Assembly: GCF_018139145.2 (NCBI RefSeq) | Contig: NC_059477.1 | Location: 18,525,522-18,589,521, forward strand | DNA length: 64,000 nt | Source: Gymnogyps californianus | Lineage: Eukaryota; Chordata; Aves; Accipitriformes; Cathartidae | Direction: 5' to 3' | Part shown: one piece after another, positions 1 through 12,300 of the stretch | Layout of the letters: each line of letters begins with the position of its first letter | How positions within the stretch are numbered: position 1 is the stretch's first letter | Translations under genes and position numbers: made by a program | Notes under the pieces: generated by a model | Database searches by the model: none | What the model was told of the DNA's origin: nothing | What the model saw: the letters and a program-made list of their open reading frames with translations, nothing else

Positions 1-3000
1 CTCATTTCTTGTTACCATAGTTATATTAGCATGTTACCAAAAAGCAGTTTGTAGTAGCCTGCTCTGCATGTATTCAAGTCAAGATTATTTTAACTTTAGT
101 TTGAGACATGAATAAACACATGCAACCTAGTAGCTAGTCTTTATAAGATTTATAAAGATATATTTCTGTGCATCTTAAATGAAAGAAAAAGCAATAAATC
201 TTTATATTTTCATCCAGTGGATAGTGAAGTTGGTTTTACAAAGACCAAGGTTTAGACTGGCAGATATGATGTCACATTTGGATCTAGCACAGGCACAGCT
301 TGAGTTATTGGCACTATAGTGGGAAATAAAGGTTATTTAGGATACAGAACAATGCCGCGAGCCCTTGACATTTGAGCATTTTTCTAGTGATTTTTGCCCT
401 TTTCATTCTACATTCTGCAGCCATAACTGATGTAAAGTCATGAGACATTTCATGTGGAAAAAAAATGGCAAGATGAGTTTCTTCATCATTACACCAGTGA
501 AGATAAATATTATTTCTTTGAAATTTTAGTGGAAATCCAAAGAGATTATAGGCTGAGAACAGTTCTAGTTATAAGTTTTGTCTGAAAGAGAGAGAAGCTC
601 CAAGGACAACATTAACTTTTTGTGTCCTAGCATACTTTCTCACACAGTTTTAGAAGAAATCGGCTTTTCTTTTGCCCTTCTTACATCTGGCTAACACCAG
701 TTCACCTGTTTAGTCCCTAAATATTATAATGAATACTCATATCTTTTTTCTTTGCTATTGGTTGTAAAGAAACACCTTGCAAGACCACACTTGCATTTAT
801 CTGTTCAGTTTGCAATTTTCCAGCACGCACCATGATCAAGTTTGTTTATTATCCATAATGGCACACTGATGCTCTCGTTTTTGCCAGTCATTTTGTTCTT
901 GAAGTACAGGTTTACCAAGTGTGCAAAATTTTCTCTCCCTTTGGAAAAAGATTACATAAATCTTAGAAGCCTCGATGGTTCAGTTCTGATGTATTCTAGA
1001 TGAAGATGAGCCTGAGGGAAGGTGCTGTGGGCTATGTCTTTCCTGCATAGAAGACGTTATCTTGGCAGATGATGTAGCTGAGATTACAGTTCTCTAACCT
1101 GAGTACCAGTGGTAGTGGAAAGGTCAGCTGCCTGAGCCAGAGTGTGGGTTGTGTGGGAGAAAATATCTGCGCTCTCTCCCAGTTGGGCTGGTACAGAGAA
1201 AGTGCTGAAATCCCTGCTACCGCTCTTTCACCACCACTGTCCCTGGGATGATGTGCACTCAGGTATCAGCCTATTCCCTGCAGTATTTTTATGCTTCTTA
1301 AGGCATCTTTCTGCTCTTCTAGTCCTAGGAGCTGGAAGGGTTCCTGTCACTGTTTAGAGAGGATTGAAGGTACCCATGAATTTGGCTGTACCACTTCCCT
1401 ACTGTACTTTCTGCCATCCCTGTCAGGGAGGCTTTGGGAAGATAGCAAGGCAAGCAGCTGCATAAGGGGAGCCTGCAGCACTGCTTGGTGCTCTTGAGCT
1501 GGGTTTACTCTCCTGCCTGGTATGCAGTGCTCCCGCTAGTGCGCGGGCAAGACAGGGAGATGGTGGCATGCAGCTGCCTGCACCAGTCCAGCAGGACTCA
1601 CTCACGGCTTTCCACGTTTTGGAGAAAATTGTTGCTTGTGATTTTTAGAGTAGCTTCTGAGTGTTCTGAGCTGCTGAGGATGGAGAGAGAGCCAGCTGGC
1701 TGTGATTTGCATCAGAATTAATCATTGATACTTCCTCCTAGTGAAAGTTGAGTGCCTCTCTTCCAGAGTGTAGTTGTAAAGCACTTGCTAGGAATGGAGA
1801 CAACATAGAACATACTTTTAAAACTTCTTCCTGAATTATATCTTGTTTCTTTTACTTGAATTCATTTGCTGCTTAAAATGCTTGACACCCAAATGCAGTC
1901 CTGATTTAAAGTGTCTAATATTATAATGATAATATCATCCAGATTTTTAAGGTATGAACTGGGAGCTATGCATTTGAAACGAGATTCTTATCCTTAAAGA
2001 TTTTTTTGCTTCTCAAGTATTGATGTCCTGAAATAAATTTTAAATTATAGACGTGAATTTTTTACTTAGCTCAAAAAACATTATATTTCTGTAAAGGTTC
2101 CTGTCAAAGTATACACATAACATTTATTACAGTCACTCAAAATTCTTATCCCAAATGAAAATTGATACGCTTAGATTTATTTGTGTAAATCATTATTATC
2201 TTTATAGTCTTCTAAGAATATTGTTTTCTTTCAAATGAGTGACTTAGTTGAATTAGTCTCCAGAAAATCAATGCAGCCAACAAAAATCAATCCTTTCACT
2301 TTGAGTCTTTCAAGCATTTCACTGTGCATCTTCCTTTCATTCATGTGCATTACTTTGAAGCTTCAAGCTACTGTAGTCTTCTCCATGGCTGCTCAGAGTC
2401 ACTTTTTTGTAAGTAATGTTTCTCAGGTGTTGAAAATTGATCAGTTTTCTGATATACATTAGATGAGGTATAAGGTGAGGACTTTAAGGTCTGTGTAGAT
2501 ATTGAGTTTTCTGGAGAAGCTGCAGTGGAGTGTGGTGAGTTGAGCCCATAATTCTAGTGTCTTATGCTCATTTACTGACAGCTCTCTAGCCCCTCAGTAG
2601 TTGTGGCAGAAGCTCAGCCAAGGGGGAAAAAAAAAAAGAAACCTTCATGTATTGTATGTCTGCTTGGATTCACCTGCTGCAACACACTTATGTTATTGAT
2701 TTTAAGACTTATTTCATGATCCCTTCTTCAGCCATTCAGGTCTGGCATTTCAGACCAAAAAAAAAAAAAATTTGACAGGAAAATTATTGGATGTATGAAT
2801 TAAAAATACTTCAAATTATTAGACTAATTTGAAAAATTAAAATCTTAAAATTATATACTTTCAGGTAGCTCTACAGAAAATATTATTTAGAACTGGTTGC
2901 TTTTAATGAGAAGGCCTGTATCCCACAGAAACTTAGAATATAATCCCACTCTTGATTCATATGTAAATGCATTTCATTATTAAATGCTGTATTTACATTA

Positions 3001-3224
3001 CTTGGGAGACCAATCCTATTTTCAACAGAAAGAATTGTGTAAAGGAGAGAATTTTTGATGTACCATTTCAATAAATACCAAATTATTGTTCCATGGGTAA
3101 TGATTAGTAACCATTAATAATTGTGAATGGTTCTGCTGTTCCTATGAATTCGCCTACAAGACATGCTGGACTTCCAAGCAACATTGACTGTGTTCTTTTC
3201 TTCCCTTGCTATGCCTTTTGATAG
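1..3224 (+). other. PDE11A intron upstream of local exon 1
   Basis: AT-rich non-coding DNA with several A/T homopolymer runs (for example near 2628 and 2757). No exon matching the preceding GAF-B segment was found and no promoter was recognised. A somewhat GC-richer patch at about 1130-1600 has only short overlapping frames on both strands and no recognisable protein. Confidence 0.75.
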
Positions 3225-3360
3225 TTTCAAAGACAGCATGGAGAAATCATCATCTTATTCCGACTGGCTAATAAATAATAGCATTGCTGAACTCGTAGCT
3301 TCCACGGGTCTCCCAGTGAACATCAGTGATGCCTATCAGGATCCTCGCTTTGATGCTGAA
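3225..3360 (+). CDS. PDE11A: PDE11A exon (local exon 1): GAF-B core
   Basis: The exon follows a pyrimidine-rich acceptor ending in ATAG at 3221-3224 and stops before GTAAGAG at 3361. It starts with the third base of a split codon and ends in phase 0, giving 45 codons. The peptide begins [14 protein letters not shown], continues through the GAF-B stretch [18 protein letters not shown] and ends DPRFDAE. Mammalian PDE11A, as I remember it, has two serines after MEK where this copy has three (TCA TCA TCT). The reading frame stays open upstream to an ATG at 3163, but that part lies in the intron's pyrimidine tract and is not taken as coding. Confidence 0.95.
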
Positions 3361-6300
3361 GTAAGAGATTTTTAGAAATGTAAATATACATCATATTTTT
3401 GGCATTGCAACTAATATAACACAATTTTATTGTTATATCCAAGTGGCTGTAAAACATGTGAATATTTATTTTGAATTATTTTTTTCTATCCAGTATGTCC
3501 TCCTTCTGGTCTGCTGGTGTTGACGTGGCTTTATACAGCAAACACAGGTCACTGAATTAGTGTATGACTTTAGGCAGTTACTTAATCTGTCCATGATTAA
3601 TTTTTTTCTATTTATAAGTGATACCTTCCCCTATCAAGTGCTTTGATATTTATGCAAACTGATTTTTATTGCTGAAAATTCTGCTGTTGGTGTTCAGTGT
3701 TAGCAGCACCATCATTGTTAGCTGTTGGGGTGCCTGGGACTGTACACACACAGAGTGTAAACAGAACCAGTATCTAGAGAGACAAATGTTGTTTGTGATC
3801 TAACTTAGCCAACTAACCTTTTAATTTGTGCAAATAAAATGTATACACTGGATTAGTTATTTCTCCAAGATACATATCACTCCTAATAAAATTTGTTTGT
3901 GTATCCGAAGGTATTCATTCCAGCCTCAGTTAGGAAGATGTAGATACAGATAAAAACATATATGTATACTTAACACCTAAATAAATGTTAGAGCATATGG
4001 AAGGACAAAATCTTCACTGAATTCTATCCAGTGAAACAGTATTACTACAGGGGACTTGGCCAGCAGTTGGGCAGCACATTAATCAGTGCACAGCCTTGGT
4101 CAGCAAGCTTGCTAAACTATATTACTACAATAAGCGTGCTTGGAAGTGTTTCATGTTGAGAGTTTGCTTCGTTCCAGTTTTGTTCCATGTATCATAAAGG
4201 GATTATCTTTCAAACCAGCAGAATTTGTCAAAACAAGAAAAATAAAAAGGGCCTGCTGTAAAAGTGCACAAGAAAACTGTGTTGATGCTAATTTGTTCAG
4301 AATTTCAAAAAGTACAGTTAATGCCTGGGGTCTATTTCTTGCCAAAGAGATACGCTGAAATAAAGCATGCCAATCCTTGATATGTTTGCAGCTGTACTTT
4401 TTAATATATCATGTCCTGAATAATTCAGCTATCTCTTATTTGTTTCACAGTTAGTCCTTTCCAAGTTAGAGGCACTGCCCAATTTATATAGAGAAAAAGA
4501 AAACACTTAATACAAAGGGCAGTAATTATTTTCTGTTGATGGGTTCCTATGAAAATTTAATTCTTAAATTCAGTTGTTACAATCAATTATTTCTACAGAC
4601 AGTCAAGTGTAGTAAGAGGAACATACTATCCCTTATGACTTAGACAGAATCAAACATACATTTGTAGTTATGAACAGATATTCTGTTCTCTGCTTCTATT
4701 AAAAACACTCTTTTTTTTTCTCCCAGAACACTAATTGTCATTTGAAAATGTTGATGCTATCAATTTTCAACTCATTCACTGAGAATTTAATGCCAAAGTA
4801 TTTTCATTGAGTTCATTTTAAGATATACATCTGAGGCAATTGTTCCCCCACTCCCATGGATTTTAGGCGGCACTCCACGCTGATTTCAGTGATGAGTTCT
4901 GAGTATGTACAAATAAGCAGTACTCTAGTTAAAACCTGAGTTATATCTTTTGCTAGGTAGGAGATCACAGTGATCCCATCCTGCCTCCAGTATATGAATT
5001 ATTGCTGGTCTTTTACTTCTATTACAGATTGCCTGTAGGACTGGCAGTTTTAGTAAGAGAACATCTCCTGATCTCCTGTGAGTGGGCTCATCCCACTCCC
5101 TTACTGTACTCTCTTTTGAAAAAATATTTTCTTTTCTTCAGATTTTGCAGCAATGGCCCTGAAGAATAAAGCTTATTAACCATAGAAAAGAGAGAATCAG
5201 TGACACTTATAATAAATTGCAAAGTTTTATACTATATTAGATAGAAAACAATAAATGAGGCAGAAAATTCTCTTCAAATCTACAGGATCAATTAAGCCTA
5301 CATAGAAAATCTCAAATCTTGGTTTTGACCCCATCCTTTCATTTCTTACTAGCTTGCGCTTCTGCACAATTCCCTACTTTTGCCTTTCTTCTGACAAAGT
5401 GTATTTCCTGTAAGCCCCCTTTTATAGCTGCTTTGCTAAATCCAATTTCAGTTTGACAATTGGCAAGAGTATTTCTAAGGCACACTTATTCAATGGAGGT
5501 TGTCTCTACTAATCCACCGGTGTAAGTAATCCAGGAATTCTCTGGACATTGCCTTAATTGCAGTTTGTCTTTAATTCCAAATCAAAGTCAAATAGCATAA
5601 GCTTTCTGTGGCAAAGATGGTGATGTTTGTATTTTCTTTGGCAATTTTTAGAATTATCTTTATGACTTTTGGTTAATCTTACTGTGAATGAGGTTTCAGC
5701 AGAAATTTTTTCCGAGTGAGAGCTGATCCATATGGAATGACATTTGTAAATGTAAACTTACTCCTTGACGTTTCAATTACTAGAATGTAAAAGGCTGCAA
5801 ATGGTACCTACCACTAATGGAAGCTCTCATTTCTATGTTTTAGGCTGACCAGATTTCTGGCTTTCACATAAGGTCTGTTCTGTGTGTTCCTATATGGAAT
5901 AGCAACCACCAAATAATTGGTAAGACCTTCCTCATAGCTGCATCATTTTTGTGCTAATGTAAATTTAATTCTGTCTTTTTAATTCTATGTTCCTTTTTCT
6001 TCTTTTTCCCAGCTGAATATTGTTAAGAAGTTACAGTACCTAGGATGCATGCTAGAGTATCCAAGAAGGGATGTTTTGACTTGGATACTGTATGGACTTT
6101 TTCAGCTTTCCCATTGTGTCATTGTTAAGTTATATATTGTATTGAAACTTGAAGACTAACGAGATGAAAACAGAAATTCTAACAATATTAGTGAAAAATG
6201 TTTGATATGCTTTGATACTTTTCTTGGGTCTCCCTTTTTTGTACACAACTAACTCGAGCAACTCTTTCTGCGGTCAAGCAAAGTGGTCATTTCCCTCTTT

Positions 6301-9300
6301 AATGATAAACTACACAGTCAGGGAAGCCTTACCGGAGAGGCTGTGGCAGCTGTTAAGAGTTGCCTGTGGCAGTGTGTGCTGGAGCAGGATGTGACAGGGT
6401 TTTATTGCTTGTTTGATAGGATGCTTCCCAGCTATGCTACACCTGCAATTGGCCCTGCGTTATTACCTGCTTTTGGCACAAAAAGGAGTGCTATTTGTAA
6501 ATAACAGTGCCAGATCGCTCTGTTAACTTTCCACAGAAGAATTCAAGTCAAAGCGATAGCAATTTAAACCGGCAGGGCGAGACTTACATCCCTCTGTGTT
6601 GTGGCTGTCAGTGAGAGCTGAGATCAGTAGTGCATCGCTGAAGGCAATGGGTGCCATGCAGGATCAGGATCTTTGAGCTTATTGAGCAGAGAAGATGTGG
6701 GAAATTGAGTCTTTTAAAAATACAGCTCATTGTTTGTTGTGAAGTGCGTATTATCTTAAAGAAGTAGAAACTGAACCCTTGACTGCTGATAGCTGTTACA
6801 GTATTTTTCTAAGGGCGTATTGTAGCGAAATGAAATAGAAATGGTTTGTTGCAGTAGAACTCAGTATTAGTACAGCTAGAGCCAAGAGCTTTGAACACTT
6901 TTTCTTTTTCAAGTGGTATAAGGAAATTACATTTTTTTCATTGGTTCCATAAATTTATGGACCAGTCATGACAAAAAAAGGACTTGTATACCCAGGTGAC
7001 GCTAAACCAACTAAGATTTTAGGAATGAAGGTACTGATTGAGCAAATTATATTAGTAACTCCAAATTGCTAGGACAACTTACGTGATTGCTGTTAGCAAA
7101 GTGCTCAAATTCTTTCCCAAAGACATCTTTAGCCTTTTGTGAAAAGCATTGCGAGTAACTTTCAGATTTGCAATATTATACTTGGAGAGTAAAGAATAAC
7201 AGTTGAAAGTAATAAACTGAGTCCTGGTATCAAAACAATCAGACTATCGCATATTTATGTCTGTTTAATGATTTTCAGAATAAATATTTGCAGTTTTGCT
7301 TTTCAGTTTGAAAGATGTATTTTCAGTGTTACCAATGAATAAAATATTCTGCATTGTGAATTAATGAATGAAGATTATAATTGGTATTAACTCTTTCTAA
7401 AGGGGTAGCTCAAGTGTTGAACAGGCTTGATGGGAAACCCTTTGACGATGCCGACCAGCGACTGTTTGAAGTAAGAGGCATTCAATTTTGTAGCAATAAC
7501 ATACATTTTCAGCAGGATTTGGTATTTCTGGGTAATGCTGCTTCAGGCTACTCTAGAGAGGGAGGAAGAATATGTTGTCTGTGTTTGTGGTTTGACATTA
7601 GTTCTCAGAAATCCTCACTTAATAAGGTTGCATCCTAATTAAAACAAGTTTCTTGCATCTGATCTTTCTTGTTTTGTTGAGGTCAGTGACTTACCTGCAT
7701 TCTCAAGATAACCTGTCTAAGCATGATTATTCCAAATATTTCCATGCAATTCCTTTTCGTGATTAAGCCAGCATTCTTCTTTGTGTTTGTATTATAATTG
7801 AATTATGGTTGACTTTCTTCTCTTTTTTTCTCTTTTTAATTTTAGGCTTTTGTTATTTTTTGTGGCCTGGGCATCAACAACACAATTATGTATGACCAAG
7901 TGAAGAAATCCTGGGCAAAACAGTCTGTGGCTCTTGACGTATGTGTACATCTTAATGAAACCTTTTCTTGCTCTGAAGTGTCACATGTAAAGGAACCTAC
8001 TGCTTCTGAATTTATTGTAGTTAGCACCATTTTCTATATCTACCTCTCTGCACCTTAGAGTATTGTCTTATTAAGGTAATGCTGAAGGGAAACTTTCTCA
8101 GGGCATGCTTATAAAATACATATAGAAGTAGCTACATGGATGGAAAGCTTTCTCTTTTTTTGCCCATTGCCTTTGTAGGAATTTCTTTTCCTGTTTCTGC
8201 TCCCCCCGCCCCGCCATTCATGAAGAATGAAATCTACCAGCTCCTGTAAAACAAACTCTAAAATGCAGAACATTTCAAAAAATTATGATTAAACTTCTCT
8301 AAGCTGATTCAACAATAAAGCACTATTCTCTATTATCTTCTGGAAATTTTAAACATAATCATATTAAAAATAATCTTAGTGAGAACAAAGCTTGGAGTTT
8401 TGAGGTTAGCTTTACAAATTTACATTATTCCTACTAAAACAATAATTAAGAATGGTTTGAATGAAATTTAAGATCTTTTAAAAAGCTTTATGCAAGACTG
8501 ATTAATCTTAAAACATTCCTCTGATGAAAGGGTAATGTCGCTAAGATTTCAGTATTGTTTTAAATTTCACATGTGATAAGAGAAGAAAATGATCTAGCTA
8601 TCCCTAATGTGTGCAGCCTTTAACTGTGTAACTCCTTTGAGTTTATACAATACCCACTATTACAATAAGAAGCACAAAAATAGCATCGGCCTGATTGAGA
8701 TATGAATTTCTCTCTATTAAAACAAAAATCAAATCAAACTGGATTGCTATGAAGATGGCATAATTTTTTTTTCTTTGCTTTCAGGTTGGAGATATTTATG
8801 TATTGGGGATCTATCCTGTAAAGCACGTAGGCACGTTAAGGCGTTTTGAAGTCAATAGGACTGTTTGTGTTAGAAAACATTCTAGGCATAAGTGGTTTTT
8901 TTTTTATTATTCCTGTATATGTATTCACTTAGGAGGAAAAGTTAAAAACTTTCCTTTTCAGGCCTCCTGCAAGATTCCTTGTTCTTTACATATCATGGTC
9001 ATTCATTACTATAAGCCCTCATATGCCCCAGATATTTGTGCAATATGACACCTTAGAATGAATACTCTGCCTGGCAAGAAAAACAAGCAGTACCAGATAT
9101 CACACTCAGATACACAGGGATGAAAGTTAACATAGCAGTTGGTTATTTACTACTGAAATCAAGGAAATTTAGATTTCTTGGTTTAAAATACAGCTGCTTT
9201 ATTTGATATAAAAAAGACTGATAGCCATATAGCTTGAATGTAGATTATAGGTTTGATAAATGGCCACTATGCTTCAGTGAAGAGTAATTCTTTCTATAAA

Positions 9301-12300
9301 TGAGCAACAACTCATGATAATATTTGTGTAAAGTAATTGAAGGTACAGCAGAAAAGTATGGAACAAAAGAATGGTATATGCTGAAGGACTGTGAATCCAT
9401 TTTTCAGTAATAGAATACTTTATTAGTATTTATGTATTTAGCTAGGATGGCAATGAGTGGCATTTGAAAATTACATTGATATCAGATGTAAAATAAATCA
9501 ATTTGATATATACCATAATAAGATTCTTATCCAGATATACAGATACTGTTTTTCATATAGAATTCTCATAAGACTGACTAACAAACAGAAGACCAAAATG
9601 TAAATAAATGATGGGGAAAGGTTGACAGTAGGATGCCATATGGTTCAAAACCAGGCTAAATACTATTTTATATATTAAGGATGCAAAATTTGCAAATGAT
9701 TAAAATATTAGGATTATCAATATTAAGGAAGACTAAAAATCTAGAGGGATATAATGAATGCAGATAAAGGAGAAGCTTGATGAGAATTTTGGTATTAAGT
9801 GTAATCTGTCAGCAGAAGACATAATTTTACTAATCTTATAGATTTCTGAGAGAAGCTACAAAATGGTTGGACAGAAAAATAGATACTACTTGAGGGAGGA
9901 CATGATGTATAGTTATAGAAAGTAAAATGTGGGACAGAACAAGTGAATTGGTGTTTGTTATTTATTCTTTCATAGTGCAGGAATGATTTCCTGTTACTGT
10001 AAAAGATGACACCTCTAAAATTGATATGAGTAAATACATCTTGGGACTTATTGCCACAAGGTATTGCAAGCCAAGGGCATTTGAGATAGAGTTTAGGTAC
10101 TTGTATGAGTAACAGAGATATTCATAGATGAAAACAATTTCAAAATGAGAAATATATATCAAAGCTTTAGCACATAAGCAGATCGGGTGTTGCTGTATGG
10201 TGACGAGGACCTGTCCTTGCTAGGAGTGCTCTGGCTCTGTGAGTGCTCTGCCTCGTCCCCAGTGCAGTCAGACCTTGGTGGGTGCAGTACACAGGATGGC
10301 TTTTGCACCTTCTGGAGTGTTTGTTCAATGTTACTATCATCACATACGGGTATAATGTGTTCCATGTAAATGTATGCATACTTATAGGTAGTAAGAGGAG
10401 GTCTGCAGTACTATGTGCATTTTATTTCATGCTTTCATCTCCAGAATGGTATTGAAGAGAATGTCAGGCATAGCATAGAGGTGCTAATTTGCATGCAGTG
10501 ATGTGCCACTAGCAAAGGCATTAAAGCTTTACAGGATAGCGAAAGGCATTATTTAAAGTCTGTAAATCTACTGTTACTTTTACATTAAATTCTTTCTCTT
10601 TTAATTGTAGAACTCCAGGAGAACAATGTAGGAATGCTTATAATATTAAATTACTTACTGTCCATGATGCCCTATAAAATTCCCTGCAACATAAATGCCA
10701 AATGTATACCTGATAACTTGCAATTAGTTATTATATGCTGACATTCAGAACTGAATTACCATGCATAAATATTAATTGAATTTGTTTTAAACATCATTGA
10801 TTAGACTGCAGTACAGAGCCCTATTATTTCTACTTGTCAAGTCTACAAAAATGGTTTTTTATCTTTTGTTCTGGGGCAGGTGTTATCTTATCATGCAACA
10901 TGTTCGAAGGCAGAAGTTGATAGATTTAAGGTAAGGATTTAAGTTTTTAGTTATTTCTGAAAATGTAACAGTAAACTTAAATGGATGTAGAGTATCTGAG
11001 AGAAGTTTTACATCAAAAGCAGAAAATCATAATTAACAATGATTTACGAAGGATGTATTACATGTTAGGCTGTTAGGCAGGGAAGGTGGAAAAAATCTTT
11101 CAAAGGATAAAGAGCTGCAGTGATGGGTGCACAGTGGCAAAATACCATTGACCCAGCACCAGCTGCTGGAACTGCACATCAGCGTGGGTTTGGTGGCCTC
11201 CTCAGCAAGAACCACCATAAGGAAATTACACCACAGTGGGAGGTGAGGAAGAGACTAGAGAAAGTGACGGGAACTTGAGATTTTACATGCTTATAGTGTG
11301 GAAGCTGTCCTGTGTTTATGAAAAAAGCAGAGTGTTCACTATCAAGATCGTGCATAGGCTGAGAAGGCTGGACGTGAAGGTGAGAAATCCTCTCCTAACT
11401 TCTGTAAGTGCCCTGGGCAGAACTGTAAAGCAATGTGTGCTGAACATAGCATTGCTAGAGACCAATAATTATGTGTTCTCACTGAATCCTGCCTTGCCAA
11501 GGGGTAGAGAGTAGGGGGAATGGTGCCCTTGCTCTTTCATCACTGCCAGCGCTTCAGAGCTGCTTTTATGATTGGCTTTGTTTGTCCTTTTCTGCTTGAT
11601 GAAACACTAGGGAAACTGGGTGGCACTTTCCTTAGCTATGAGGAGCCAGTATTGTAGAGAGCTCCTCAAAGCTGTTTGGGAGGCTCTCGTGGTGAGTATC
11701 AGTGTTGGTCTCCTGTACACAAAGTGCATCAGAGACTGTGGTGAGGTCTGGGAAGGAGCTCTGGACTGTTGTGACCCTGCACTGCTGGCATTCCGTGCTG
11801 TGGCTCCCTGGCACCTGTCTGGCTGAAAAATAGCTGTTTGGTTATTTTGACGCTTGGCTGGCTGGCTGCTCCCTGATCTCTGCACCATGGGGATGGTTGT
11901 GGTGGAAGGGGGAAGCTGTGGGTGACTTAGAGCTGATACTGATGAGTTACCTGGGCTGAGGAAGGGCAGCTATTGCTAGTTAGTTAATTAGTTCGTAGAT
12001 TATTGCCCAAATGATGGCTGTGCCTTAGAACTCTGTATCAATACCTGCTGGTAAGGGTGTAATATTCTTCCTCCATTGTAGTTATTGGTGCAGTTACCCA
12101 CTCTTTTGTAAGCTGAAGATTAGATTACTGAATTATTGCTGGAAACAAACATGCTTGAAGATCATTCCAACACTGTAGCCAGCAGAAAATACTTTTGTGT
12201 GCTTAATAAGTTGTATTTTATGTTTGGCAAAAAAACCACCAAACACTGAGAGCGAGCGGAAAGAAAGGGATAAAGGACCATTTTTTTTTTTTTTTTAGTT

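Noticed and set aside
3163..3224. In-frame ATG and open frame running into PDE11A exon 1
   Set aside because: The 62 bp overlap the pyrimidine tract and acceptor of a normal intron. A TGA sits in frame 18 bp before the ATG, and the peptide does not match PDE11A, so it is chance read-through.
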